Source of the DNA: Apostichopus japonicus | Taxonomy: Eukaryota > Echinodermata > Holothuroidea > Aspidochirotida > Stichopodidae | Length of the DNA stretch: 64,000 nucleotides | Direction of reading: 5' to 3' | NCBI RefSeq assembly: GCF_037975245.1 | Contig: NC_092567.1 | Location: forward strand, 9,864,714-9,928,713 | In this document: positions 12,401-24,225 of the stretch, in pieces | How the letters are laid out: the number at the start of each line of letters is the position of its first letter | How positions within the stretch are numbered: position 1 is the stretch's first letter | The notes under the pieces: generated by a model | What the model saw: only the letters and a program-made list of their open reading frames with translations | What the model was told of the DNA's origin: nothing | Databases searched by the model: none | Translations under genes and position numbers: made by a program

Positions 12401-14372
12401 CTGGAAGGATGCACTATCTGATTTGAAGAAACATTCGGTGTGTGAATATCACAAAACCTCAGCAGCTCTGATGGAGAGTTTCGTTAGCACAACCCAAAAC
12501 GAGGCCAGTCGTGTTGACCTGATGCTGAATGCACGTAAAATGGAACAAATTGCAAAGAACAGAGATGTTCTCAGATCTATTCTACGGTGCGTGGAATACT
12601 GTGGTCGTCATGGTATTGCTATGCGAGGTCATGCCGGGGAGGATGCATTTGGATATAGTGGAAATTTCAATGGCCTCCTTCGGCTTTGTATCGAATCAGG
12701 AGACAAAACACTAGAAGCACATTTTGAAACGTGCGCGAGGAGTGCTACGTATTCTTCAAAAACCACCCAAAATGAATTATTGAACTGCATCAAGGAATTC
12801 ATTCAGCAGCATATCATCAAAGAAATCAACGCGCAACACCATGGCCCCTTGTTCGGTATTCAGGCAGATGAGGTAACAGATGTCAGTAATAAAGAACAGC
12901 TTGGGTTAGTCTTACGTTACCTAGTCAATGACAAGCCTGTTGAGCGAATTGTTGAATTTATCGAGTGTGAGAATATCACAGGATTGGCCCTTGCTAAACA
13001 GATTCTTGATAAGATTGACGGAATCGGCCTGAGCATGAATGAATGCCGCTCGCAGTCTTATGATGGTGCCGGAAACATGGCTGGTTTGAGACGTGGATGT
13101 GCCTCCAGAATTTCGAACTTGCACCCCAAAGCTGTGTACTACTACTGCATGAGCCACGACTTGAACCTTGCTGTATCAAAGTCGTGTAATTTGCCAGAGA
13201 TGCAAGTAATGCTTGACGCGGTCAAACAGGTCGGCTTGTTTTTTAGATATTCCCCTAAGAAGCAAACGTGTCTGGAGGCCTCAATTGACAAAATAAACCG
13301 TGAACGTCGAGAATCATCAGCAGTACCTGATCAGGGAGCAGGCTTGATAAACAAGCGCAAGGTGAAGATGTTGTGTGAGACACGCTGGGTGGAACGCCAT
13401 ACTGCACTCCAAGACCTAGATGACATGTTCGAGGCTGTGATTGATTGTTTGGCATCAATTTCATCTGGGGATGGCAACTGGGACACCAAATCAGTGACGG
13501 AGGCTAATGGACTGCTCATCCATTTGACAAGTCCCAAGTTAATCGTAGCGTTCAAAGTAAACCTTCATTTTTCAGGATACCTAAAATCACTGAGCCTACT
13601 TCTACAGGGTCCGACGCAGGACATAATAACAGCGCACGAGAAAGTCAAACTTGTGCTCGATGAGTTTAAGGATGTTAGAGCAACATCCGAGGATAAATTC
13701 AGAGAGGTCTGGCAAAACGCACAAACTCTAGCGGGGAAGGAATATGTTCAAGTTGAACTATCTATGCCTAGGAGATGTGGTCGGCAAACCATGCGCTCCA
13801 ATATCGAAGCCAACTCTCCTGAAGATTACTGGAGGAAAGCTATTTTCATAACATACCTAGACCACTTAATCTCAGAATTCAACTCCAGATTCACGCATGC
13901 CAGTAAAGTGGCAGCTAGATCTCTCAGCCTACTACCCGCACACATACACAATCTTAATGATGAGGAGATGTCCGATATTCACCAGTTCTATGCTGCAGAC
14001 ATGCCCTCTCCAAATACCTTCACCCATGAGATCAACCTGTGGAAGAGAGAATGGCGTAGTACCATCGAAGACAGGCCGAAGGATATAGAGGAAACTCTGA
14101 ACCGTATGAATAAATCATTCTACCCCAACATCACTCAAATCTTGAGGCTCCTGCTAATGTTACCAGTGTCATCTGCATCTGTAGAAAGAAGCCACTCGGC
14201 ATTGAAGTTAATCAAAAACAAACTAAGGTCAACAATGGAGAACGAACGGCTGAATGCTCTGGTGTTGTTATACGTACACAAGTCAATAAAGCTTGACTAC
14301 GACATTATAATTGACATGTATGCAAGGAGGAATACCAGACGAATGATGCTTTGCAACCCACTTGCAGACTGA
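9414..14372 (+). CDS. Cysteine peptidase-hAT transposase fusion (ZMYM1-like), 4 exons
   Basis: Exons 9414-9484, 9907-10533, 11485-11681 and 11983-14372 join through GT-AG introns. The split codons at all three junctions give an uninterrupted frame of about 1094 aa (3285 nt). Residues ~29-185 form a peptidase domain of the herpesvirus-tegument/OTU-like kind, with candidate Cys47 in GKQCVGMSL and Asp178/His180 in CFDSHSRN. Residues ~238-385 are an acidic, low-complexity linker. A TTF/ZMYM-type zinc finger follows (Cys390, Cys412, Cys415, His449, Cys452, His455). The hAT catalytic core then has Asp594 in DEVTD, Asp659 in SYDGAGNM, the ETRWVERH motif, and Glu1033 in SVERSHSALK within the dimerisation region. 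Such proteins cut and join transposon ends in the nucleus; the peptidase substrate is unknown. The start was chosen as the ATG at 9414; the frame stays open upstream to 9108, so a longer 5' end is possible. An AATAAA lies at 15006. Confidence 0.75.
9907..10533 (+). CDS. Exon 2: tegument/OTU-like cysteine peptidase domain
   Basis: The exon begins after a TTATAG acceptor and ends at AAG|GTAAAC. It contains the family-typical order: SSHQGDF, then GKQCVGMSLRFL (candidate nucleophile Cys), VDHVLYSGDQLY, a central beta-rich stretch, and LFVTIGSSPGYTSAFFY followed by FLCFDSHSRNSSG (candidate Asp/His). This order is known from cysteine-peptidase domains carried by Helitron-type and other invertebrate mobile elements and from viral tegument deubiquitinases. 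The assignment rests on motif recognition, not a profile search. Confidence 0.65.
10630..10807. mobile_element. hAT MITE in intron 2
   Basis: The ends CAGGCCCGTAGCCA and, reverse-complemented, CATGCCCGTAGTCA form imperfect TIRs. Flanks GCGCTGCG (10622-10629) and GCGCTGCA (10808-10815) are an 8-bp duplication with one mismatch. It is 178 bp and non-coding. Its intronic position means it need not disrupt the host gene. Confidence 0.7.
11485..11681 (+). CDS. Exon 3: Ser/Glu/Asp-rich linker
   Basis: The acceptor TTTTCAG and donor CCAA|GTAAGA are canonical, and the exon joins its neighbours in phase. The peptide is rich in Ser, Pro, Glu and Asp with a basic PPKRSRPSK end. It looks disordered, linking the peptidase domain to the transposase, with a possible nuclear localisation signal. 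Confidence 0.6.
11983..14372 (+). CDS. Exon 4: TTF zinc finger and hAT transposase core
   Basis: A 2.39-kb uninterrupted exon follows the acceptor TTTCTTCAG. It encodes the TTF-type zinc finger (CQHKWFTQF ... GLYCLACVLF ... HSVCEYH), the DUF4371-like RNase-H core with its DEVTD and SYDGAGNMAG motifs, ETRWVERH, and the C-terminal dimerisation segment with SASVERSHSALKLIKNKLR. All three presumed catalytic acidic residues are present, and there is no frameshift or stop before 14370. The length and motif order match ZMYM1-like hAT proteins common in invertebrate genomes. Confidence 0.85.
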
Positions 14373-15425
14373 CAATCTCCTCCATTATTCAGGAACATTC
14401 TGAGATAATATAGCTGTGCCTTTCTTTGTATGAGTATTGACAGTCCACACTCTTTTGGTCCCTATGGCAAGGGGTTATTTTGATGATGACAACATTTCAG
14501 AGTTGACTATTATCAGTACCATGATGTCATGACTTCCATTTTTTAACGGTTTTGCTGCCCGTAGACTGAGATTGGACAACTTCCTCTGGATACAGACTGC
14601 CCTTTCTAAATTTGAGCTATTCTGTTTATCTGTTATTGTTGCTATCATTATTTAAAGTATTCAAAATGGTTATTTATTATGCTCGAATCATTGATTCTAG
14701 ATATAGCTGTTAGAAATTTATGTATCGCTGCTCAGAAAGTTCCTTATGGGGGATAAACTATATTAATTATGTGTTCTGTGGACCACCATCGAATGGAGTC
14801 ATGAGATAGTTCGAGGTTTATTCCGTCATCTGTTCGATCGAGATACCCACATGACATGAACATACTCATCCATTGCCTAGTGATCCATGTAAGAATGGTA
14901 GTTTTTCATTGCAACTTACCCTAGTATTGCGTGACCTCACGAGGCTACTTTTAAGAACATGAAATTATTGCACCTTAATGATATCCCACGTGTAATTTTT
15001 TGTAAAATAAATTTGCAAAAAGAGTACACCATCATTCTGATAAAGTGAAGGTGAGAGGGGCACTCTGACTGCATCAATAGTCTCCATCTGGAAGGGGGCA
15101 TCCAAGATGAAATGGCCTGGAGTAGCCTGGTAAAAAGTAGTTTGCATCACCATCTACTCCCCAAAGACGTAAAACCCAGCTCATTGCTCGAAATTGCAAA
15201 TATATGCCCGGCAAACCATGAATACATGATTTATTGGAAATAAATTTTACTCCAAACTTTCACGAAAAGTAGCACCAGATTGCACCGAGGACCTCCATAT
15301 TTTGTGAAATTTTCCAAAGGGGGAGGGGGCACCCACTCCCCTTAGACCCCTCCCCCAGGACGACGATTAGGCATTTCCCATCTGGGCCCCCCCTTCGGCG
15401 AAATCCTGGATCCGCCACTGGTTAA

Positions 15426-17759
15426 ATATAATTGTATTCTGCTGTTGCGTGGAAGAGAGCTTTCAATCAATACATAAGCGTGGTTTTTCCGATAATAAGT
15501 TTATCGTGGATTACACTGGAGCACAATGAATCAGACTTGGTGTTATTGTTTATAGTCAAGTTCATTGTACAACAATGCAAAACGACGATTTTCGAAACAT
15601 TGATATCATTACTTAGAAAATGGCTATTTGGAGGCTTCTTAAATCATATAAAATACTGAATGAAAGTAAGAAACTGATAACTTCATCCATGAGAGTATAT
15701 CATCAACTTAATGCAATGTTTTTGTTCGTATTATTACGTCATGAATGTTTTTCTTACGAAAATGGTCATTTCTATTATTTCGACGTAACTATTTTCAAGA
15801 TCCTGACTAAGTTTAGCAAATAATATAGAGTAATAGATTGTTTCACAAAACATTATCCCTCCATGTTTAGAAGTTTTATACGAGACAGGGCAAATTGTCG
15901 AATTTCAAAGACAAATTAAGAAAATTCTTATTTATTCACCAAATAAAATTGCACCAAATCGTCACACCCCCCCCCCCCAAAAAAAAGAGAAGACGAGAGC
16001 CACGCAAAACATCTCAAAAGTCGTTTGTAAAAGTACATGTCTGTCTACATGTCAGAGGCCATTGACAACTGTCTATTAGCAACATACCATGTTGTGCACC
16101 CGTCCCTCACACTCTCAAGTATTTGTGTGAATCGTTTGCGGTACTACCTAGCCATGAATCATAGAATAACATGACGCCACATTAGCTATTTAGCTGTGCT
16201 GCCCTCTGTTCATTTCACTGTTTAACCACCAAAATGAAAGACACGATCGTGACTCATTATCTTACCAAATCGAAACAATTGACCTCTAATATTTGCTATC
16301 AAATAATATAGTAAACCTCTTTATTATCACTGGCTTATCTAAATAAACACTTATAAGGTAAGATCACCCAAGCCCCATTAAACATCAAGTTATATTGTCC
16401 GTCATATAATCAGTGTCTGTTCGCGGTGTTTGTTTGCTCTTCAATAACAAAGGGTGACGGTACAAGGGTAGATATGAGCGTCATAGACATTCCTCCATAC
16501 CTAAAAAGTTTGCTTTCAATAAGTAAAATAGGTAAACTTGTGTTACCGTCGAGTCAAAGGCACCCCTCCCCCTATTCATAAAGTTTGTGCCACTGTTAGC
16601 GTATAGTTGTCAACGCGATAAAGACAGGTCATAATTCGTTGCTTGTCGTTATTTGAAAAGCAGCAAATTCGTCATTTTGATCCTTTTTGTCCAGATTTAA
16701 CGTTAGAATCACTCAAATACTCGAGAGGGATAAAGTAGATATTGGTCGTGCTGTCCTTTCAGAACCACCGTAAATTGTTCATCAGTTTTTAAATACGAAT
16801 TTATGTTAATGTTCTACAGAGAGGACAAGGAAGGGGGTGGGGGGGGTGGAGCAAAATTGTTCTGGTAGTTACTGTGATTAGATGTACGTGTATATTGTGT
16901 ATCGTCAAAGCATTCCAGCACGCACGTTACGATGAATTGATTTGTCATTTTTCAAGATCAACCTAAAATTTGTGACTGAGAAAAGTGAGTTTTGTCATGG
17001 CAGGTGATTCCAGGAATCACCAGATGTTCATTGAATTTCGATTTATATTGAAATGGTTCACTGCAGGGCAATGGAATCGGGTGGGAATTTAAGAACCTTT
17101 AGTTTTCCACACTGTTGTGTGAAAATTGCAAATGTACCAATTTCATTAGTTAATGGAAAGGTGTCCTTTTTTTTGCTCAATTTACATGGTTTGTTGTTGA
17201 GAAATTTGCAATTAAAAGTGCTCTTTTGAATGAAAATATTCAAGAACTGGCATTTGCGGTAGAGAACTCACAGAGGGTCCGTTTGGTCGGAAAGTTTTTA
17301 AGTTATTCTGTGGTTGCCCCATTAAAAGTCACAAGTACCACAGCTGATGATGGTGCAAGAGTAGATGTTTCGTACTGTTTTTGTTTCTTTCTGATAACGT
17401 TTTATCTTTCTATTTTCTATCATATCATCTATCTTTATATTTATGGTGAAGTAAGAACTCATAATTGTTACTAATTAAATGTTGTCTTCAATTTCACATC
17501 TTCGAGTCAGTCGATTCCGATCAACGAATAAAAAGACGCTTTTTTATCATTTGCATCGTCTGCATAAACAAAAATAATGCACATCGCGTGATATTTCGCA
17601 AGTAAAGTACATATTGGCAATGTCTTACCCCGCACCTTGGGTTTTTCTTAACAGTATTTACAAGTTACTATTTATCCATAGTAGGACTGGACACTACATG
17701 AACCGTGTGTACTGCTACACAGGTCTTATGGAATCAAATGTATTCGGATGGAACGCTTG
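15426..17759. other. Intergenic, no gene recognised
   Basis: AT-rich sequence beyond the transposon end. Short frames at 15432-15823 and 17226-17474 have no domain or splice support. Confidence 0.55.
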
Positions 17760-17852
17760 AGTCATATACTGTGTTGTGTTTGGTCGATTAAGTTATATAC
17801 TTTACTCTGTTTGGTTGATTGAGTCATATACTTTACTGTGTTTGGTCGATTT
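17760..17852 (+). repeat. 31-bp minisatellite, 3 copies
   Basis: Three head-to-tail units of the form AGT(C/T)ATATACT followed by GTTTGGT(C/T)GATT, starting at 17760, 17791 and 17822. Confidence 0.85.
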
Positions 17853-18119
17853 ACAATGCTGGTAGCTCTTATACTGATTTAATATTTTACTAGAAGTAAT
17901 CCTATTTTGTTTTCTCTCTTCTTATAAAATTCCACGATCCGACAAATACTATCATGAACCATAAAATATGTTAACAAAGCGCCCTCAGTTTGGCATACTA
18001 TGGCATGGGGCTTATGATGATTATGTAAATATTGAATGAATATTAATCTTACGTTATCAATTTGTCAATAAAACCACCCTCCTTATAAGTGTCATATATA
18101 AACAGACTTTAAGTCTGGT

Positions 18120-18960
18120 CCAATACCCTGTGAGTGTTGTTAGTAAGCAAATGTCAGCACAAAGTTCACAAAACTTGTTGTTGACATTGTGTAAATATAT
18201 CTTAATTGCTTAATATCAGAGGAGAAGATAAGGTGACTAGGTTATACAATAGTCAGCTGAAAAAGATTAGCCAATCAGCGACAAGCAGATTTTATATAGT
18301 GGCTGATAATATTTAGCTGAGACATTGATCAAACAAGTCACCCTCGTTACGTTTATTTTATGGAAAAAAAACGTAAATTGGTACCTGGTACAAGACACGG
18401 ATCCGGAAACTGGGCGGGTGGGGGGGGCGGGGGCGAGATGTACACGTAGTTATTTGCAAAACCTTCCGTGCAGAACAACTTCTAGACCTCATTTATTTCA
18501 AATAACTATGCCTAAGAATACCACATTTCACGTCTAAAATGTTACTTTTCTGGGGAGCCTTTTCTCAATCCCGATTTCACCCGTAGGTCGATTGACAGCA
18601 GACGATGCAAGACAAATTTCAATACTTCAAAGCTATCTTTCACACATTACACTAGAAATTACTGTATAAGCGATCAGTATTTGTCTCTAAACATGCTAGA
18701 GTAGTCGAATAATGGTCACCCATATCCATTATGCATTGCTCTGCTACCCTAATATCATTCCCCTATATTTGACACATTATATTGTCTATTTATCCATTAT
18801 TACCGTCTTGGCAGGCTTTGAGTACTTTGAAAACATTAATTGGATTTAAACTATTGACATGCTTCCGTTCATTAAATCCTGTTCAGATTAAAAGAGAAAA
18901 GATCAAATAGTTTTTGAGGCTAGAACTGGACTGATCTGCTTTACAAATGTAGAAGTGTGT
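18120..18960 (+). repeat. Segmental repeat, copy A (diverged)
   Basis: It shares ordered blocks with 20440-22300 and with 23090-23949 plus 30430-31240: a 'gccaatcagcgacaagcag' block at ~18270, a 'cacacattacactagaaatt' block at ~18645 and a 'tggtcacccatatccatta' block at ~18713 ending in 'tttgacacattat'. The order and spacing match copies B and C despite strong divergence. It is non-coding. Confidence 0.55.
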
Positions 18961-20439
18961 CTAGCTCGATCAATTGTAACTTTATTTTTATTATGATGTA
19001 AATATTCAGTTCTATAGTCCCATTTGTAAAATGTAGATCATGAGTCATTATTATTCATCATTACTGATATTTCTATCCTATGTATTTCATACAGTGATTT
19101 ATTGTAACATATTGACACGAGCAATGTCACTCATACATTATTACCAGAGATTTGCTTAGCCTGCTCCTCTACGCTCGATACATATCTTTCGGCGTAGCAG
19201 CAACGTTTTTGCAGTACTAGGAATAACTTACTTGTCCAAAACAAATATTGTGTGTGTTAACTAAAAATATATTGAGCTAATATCGATATCTGTATTCATT
19301 ACACCCAATTTGTTGTAAAATAAAATATTTCCCTCTACGTTATTTACTATACGACTCAACCAAAGATAGGTGGCAACGTGTAGTTTTAAACTACGTTTAA
19401 TTCAAACTTTAGCCTAAACGCATTTACAAGAAACTGTGTTTCAACGGCATGATACATTAACACAGCATAAAAACAAGTTCTGGACGAATGGAAGTGGAAT
19501 AAAAAGAAGAATATGATACATAAAATAATAATTTAGAGTTGGAAGTACGCTGTGACTGATCCGAAATGTTTCAAGTTTCTAGATCTGCTGTAAATCTTTA
19601 TTTTAGAGGGCGCTCGATATTTTCCCTAGATCAGTCTCTTCGCGGGAGTTCTTTCGGTAATTCTTCCGTGGCTCCTTAAAGCTATATGACACCTATTGAC
19701 AGTACCCTCGACTAGGCGGCTGGAGAGCCACATTGAAATCAAAATGAATCGATCAAATATCGAACGACTTTATACTTTGAATCCACTTTTTGCCTTATTG
19801 GCGTGTATAACTTCAGTTCATAATTCCTTGCGAGTCAATAATAATCAACATATCTATTTAATCTGACAGTGTTTCAGTAACTTGATCCTTTAAAATGCTA
19901 TATTTAGTTTAACAATAACCATCACTTTACCATAACCAACCTTTCTGTGTGCTGCTGTTAACCTTATTGAGGGCGTATGACATCTTCGGTGTATAAGCGA
20001 CCACCAACGCGCGGAAGAATAACTTTTACTTTCGAGGGCGCTTGACCATCTCATTCTGAAAATGAGTGAACATTTAAACTAATCAGATCAAACACCAAAC
20101 TTGGTTGTGGTAGGATTGAATTATCTGATAAATATTGAATAATCTGATAAATGTTGAATAATCTGATAGATATTGAGTATTGTTCTGTCTCATTGAATGA
20201 CTTGAGAACACGACGATGAATGGTATAACCGGATTCAATTCTCTTTTCCAATAATACTGAAAAATCTCTGTCTAGGTGGAATAGGGTTTTGTCCATTGTC
20301 CTCGTACTACCAGGGACGACGGGAGAGTTTTAAATCCTGAGGGGTGGTGGTGTGTGCATGTTGGGGGGAGGGGGAACTTCGAGAGGTAGTGGTGTTTGTG
20401 GGGAAAGGCCACCAAATAAATATAAACTTTCCGGGGGAA
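18961..20439. other. Intergenic, no gene recognised
   Basis: No coding signal. It contains a short 19-bp tandem repeat (20118-20174) and two loosely similar 'gagggcg' blocks at ~19608 and ~19969. Confidence 0.5.
20118..20174 (+). repeat. 19-bp tandem repeat, 3 copies
   Basis: Three copies of GAATAATCTGATAAATRTT with one or two changes each. Confidence 0.8.
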
Positions 20440-22300
20440 ATATTATATGTGAATTCCGTACCACAAAATCCAGTATTGAATGTTTTAATTTAACAAAATA
20501 AAACACTATAATTGTAATTATATTACTCTATTCAACAATGTGGTACATCATCTCTTACAAAATGTATATAAGGGATCATTTTATTAAAAAAAAAGCATTT
20601 CGTATTACAAAGAAGGGCACTTTTGCGGGTTGTACCTTAATTATTATAAAAATTATAGTTAATGTCTAACCCCCCCCCCCCCACACACACACACACACCA
20701 AACATATTACTGTAAGCTTCATGTCAGTGCTCTGAATTAGTTCGATATTACTATATGGTTGTACCAAAGGGCTGCCGTCGAAGTAAATGGCAGTAAAAAG
20801 TTCACAATGATACTTGTTTTCGCGACTATACAGTGTACATTATCTTCAGTATGGTCAATGTGCAACAAAGACATGCTAAGTAATCTAAATAATCAACAGG
20901 AATGGATAACCAATCAGAGACAAGCAGAGTAGATTACGTATCTGATAATATTTACATTTATATAATAAATATCAGACAATCACCTTAATTGATCAATGGA
21001 AAGAGTATTATAACAGAGGAGGTTTATACACAAATATATATAAGCCACTTAAAACAAGTTAGGGTTAGGTTTAAGCTAACCAAGACATGAAGAATTGAAT
21101 ATTTCAAAGCTGTATCTTACACATATATCAATTATTGGTTATTACCATAACGGTGTCATTTGCTATAAAACTCAAATAATGGTTATCCATGTCCACTGTT
21201 TTTAATTACATTCAACTATTCCATTCTAAACATCTCCTCCTTTGACACATTATCTATCTGAGCCCATTATAAGCCTCTTGATATCCGTGACTGTCAACTG
21301 TATCGGATTATCTGTGACTCGATACACCAAATCAGACATAGGTGTAAACAAGGATCCACCCCCCCCCCCCGGAAACTCAGAGCATTATACATAACAGAAA
21401 GAATGATTCAACATGACACGCCCTGCACCCACACGTGGCTGAATTCCTTTCAGAAAAATAACGTTTTCGTTAAAACATAAATATCAGAGAAAATTTAATT
21501 ATCTGAAAAGTAAAAATGTCTCAGTTCAAGTCCAAGGGTTTCCAGTAGGGCCAGAATACATTTCGGAGTATTCTTTCCTCTGACAGGTTTTTTCGTGCTT
21601 TAAACTCACTACAAGCAGCGGATTAGCCAGAGGGGTGGGGAAGAGGGGTGGAGGCAGGGGAATGTCCCCCATAAACGTTTTCGAGATCGAAACGAGGTTA
21701 GCAAAACATTATGACAACGAAAGTTAAATAGCCATGATATTACTTGATAGGCTACTTGTGGATAGGCTACAAATCAGATATAATAAATATCATACAATCA
21801 CCTTAAGTCAATAGAAAGAGTATTAGAATAGAGAAAGTTTATATCCCTCGAAAAATCAGAGCATTATACAAAACAGAAAGAATAACTCAACATGATACGC
21901 CCTTGCCACACTGAGGCTGAATTCCTTTCGGAAAAATAATGTTTTCGATTAAACATGAATATCAGAGAAAATTTAATATATAACTGAAGAGTGAAAATGT
22001 CTCAGTTCAAATCCCAGGGTTTCCAGTAGGGCCAGAATATATTTCGGAGTAATTTAATTCTTTCCTCTGACAGATGTTTTCGTGCTTTAAACTCACTACA
22101 AGCTGCGGATTAGCAGGAGGGGTGGAGAGGGGGGGTGGAGGCAAGGGAATGTCCCCATAAACGTTTTCGAGGACGAAACGAGGTAAGCAAAAATATAAGA
22201 CAACGAAAATTAAATAGCCATGAATGATATATAGATATTACTGGATAGGCTATTTGTGTTTATAATACGGCGCAAGCTACCACAGATTAAGTTTCCCATC
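20440..22300 (+). repeat. Segmental repeat, copy B
   Basis: Blocks homologous to copy C occur in the same order: 'gtaccacaaaatccag', 'gtaaatggcagtaaaaagttcac', 'accaatcagagacaagcag', 'ggttattaccataac', 'tggttatccatgtccact', 'cctttgacacattatctatctgagcccatt' and 'cttcaataattaaca' just beyond. Part of it is internally duplicated (next entry). It is non-coding and may be an old mobile element. Confidence 0.6.
21377..22249 (+). repeat. ~390-bp direct duplication, period 478 bp
   Basis: 21377-21766 and 21855-22249 are close copies. Both run from CAGAGCATTATACA through GAATTCCTTTC, 'tttccagtagggccagaata', a G-rich patch ending in AATGTCCCC, to AAATAGCCATGA. The copies are more alike than segmental copies B and C are, so this duplication is later. 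Confidence 0.85.
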
Positions 22301-23089
22301 ATTAGTCATACTTAACATAACACGATATTTATCCGAACAAGTTTACTTTGCTTCAATAATTAACACCGTGTGCCCTAAGACACAATATATTGTCGTCGTT
22401 AATAAAAACAAAAACAGCATCTCTATTCTGGTCACGGAGATCTGATATACCTGTGTATACTTATCCTAACGTACTATTATGTACATGTAAATATGTTATA
22501 TCGTTATATACATCTACAGGACCGTTGCAACAGGGCGCAGTTAAATAAGTTAAATATATTGCTTCGTTATCTATACAAGCTTTTAATAGCAGTAGTATTA
22601 TTATAAATATACATTAAAGACCAAATTAGAAAGATCGGAAAAATCTACTTTTGCCCCACTATTTGAAATGAACCTCGATTAGTCAAGCTAGTTGACCATC
22701 ATTTTTTTTGAAAAAATATCATAAAGAGTCAAGAATTATGAGAAAATCTGAATGAGCCAATGAGAACACGTAGATAAATGAAATGATAACGGAATTTACT
22801 TCTGTGTTCATCTTTTCTAATAAAAACGAACGATCAAAATCTGCCTATTGTGGAATGCTTATTGAGGTACCACGTGACCATTTCCAGTTCATTGTCTCCT
22901 TATACAGGGATTTCGAAAGATGGTTCAATTCAGAAGGAGGGGGAGGGAGTGTGGCAGACATCGAATGCAGGGAGACATATATCAAAATATCGCTGAGATA
23001 TATGTCTAAGGTTATAATACGGGAGGAGTGGGTGACAGGCATCGGGTCAGTGGGGTATGTGACATTCATTTAAGGGGAAACACCGCCAA
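22301..23089. other. Intergenic, no gene recognised
   Basis: No convincing coding frame. The 96-codon frame at 22783-23073 has no recognisable domain and contains a low-complexity Gly stretch. Confidence 0.5.
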
Positions 23090-23949
23090 TATCTTGGAGA
23101 GAAAATAATCCTTCTAAAAATGTCGTACCACAAATTTTCAGTAAAAAAAGTCTTGGAACAAAAGAACACTTTTTAATAATACTTATCATAGATTGTTCAA
23201 CAAAATGGCACTTCTTAACTAAAAGGGCATTTTATGTTACAACATTTGAAAAGGTTTTTGTTTATTAAAAAGGAGCATTCTTATTATATGAATCAAAATA
23301 AATGCTACCCTGGTTGTTTAAATGAGCAGACGGAGTAAATGACAGAACAAGATTCACAATACTGGTTGTTGTTATTGTGTGATATAAAACACCACACAGT
23401 TGGGACAAGTTTTTCGATGTTTTACTGTTCCCCGCTCCAGAGCACTCGTATTGTCAGTGTGAGCAGTATGGATATCATGCTTCTATCATATGAAGGCCAG
23501 GAACTGTTTATACTGTCAATGCAAGTGTTTTGAAGCATGAAATGGGAGGACAGTTTAGAGAGGTATTATCATTAGGAAATTGTCCAAACTGCATGGCTGA
23601 GAATATAATCAGTACGATCAATATTCAAAATAAATATGTTAAGTAATGTAAATACAGGGATGATTAGCCGAACAGAGGCAAGCAGAGTAGGTTAATGTTC
23701 TTATAACATTAACATCCAGTAAAGACCAGGCAATCCAATTCACTGAAAATGTATAAGAACAGAGTATGTGTATCGATGTACACGACAAGATATGAAAGCA
23801 CTGGATATTCCAAGGCTTTACCTAACACATTCCAATTATGGCGGTTATTACCATAACACAGTTACATGAGCAGTTACATGCGGGACACATGGGACAGTTA
23901 CAAGAGCATCTGGAAAGAATAATTTATATCAACAGAATCAATCTGCATA
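23090..23949 (+). repeat. Segmental repeat, copy C left part
   Basis: It is homologous to the first ~700 bp of copy B ('gtcgtaccacaaattttcag', 'agattcacaatactggttg', 'agccgaacagaggcaagcag', 'ggttattaccataacac'). Homology stops where the 23951-29078 element begins and resumes at about 30430, so this copy was split by insertions. Confidence 0.6.
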
Positions 23950-23950
23950 T

Positions 23951-24225
23951 ACACTGTTAAAACACTGGGTAAAAAAATTGTTGGTCAAGTACCCTTTCAA
24001 CTGTGTTGGTCAAATAGTGCCCAATTTATATATAAAAATGATCGAATCGCAGATTAGTTTGTTTACCCATCGAGTTTGTAAACTCCGTGCTCATATTTGT
24101 CCACATGTTGGTCTTTTCTGTCATCGTAATCGTATGTTGGGCGAAATTTCGGTTCTTTATACCATACGCTGGGCAAGCATTCGGCTTTACCTTGGCGACG
24201 TTTACCAACGTTGGGCAACTTTGCA
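23951..24225 (+). repeat. Left subterminal GTTGGGCAA-type repeats
   Basis: Motifs include TTGTTGGTCAA, GTGTTGGTCAA, ATGTTGGTC, ATGTTGGGCGAA, GCTGGGCAAG and ACGTTGGGCAAC, all in the same orientation. In EnSpm-type elements such arrays bind the transposase; that function is inference here. Confidence 0.55.

Larger units (their letters stand above)
7603..15420 (+). mobile_element. Candidate autonomous hAT-like transposon with peptidase-transposase gene
   Basis: The left end CAGGGGCGGATCCAGG (7603-7618) and the right end, reverse-complemented, CAGTGGCGGATCCAGG (15405-15420) match at 15 of 16 positions. They are flanked by GTTAA on both sides (7598-7602 and 15421-15425). Both subterminal regions contain GGGGGGCCC-type runs. 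The interior carries one complete transposase gene (9414-14372) with a CAG/CTG-ended element structure around it. A 5-bp duplication differs from the 8 bp usual for hAT, but the 2526-4551 element shows the same length. At least two MITEs (8251-8463, 10630-10807) are nested inside. Alternative: the two ends belong to unrelated short elements and the gene is a host gene. Confidence 0.6.
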
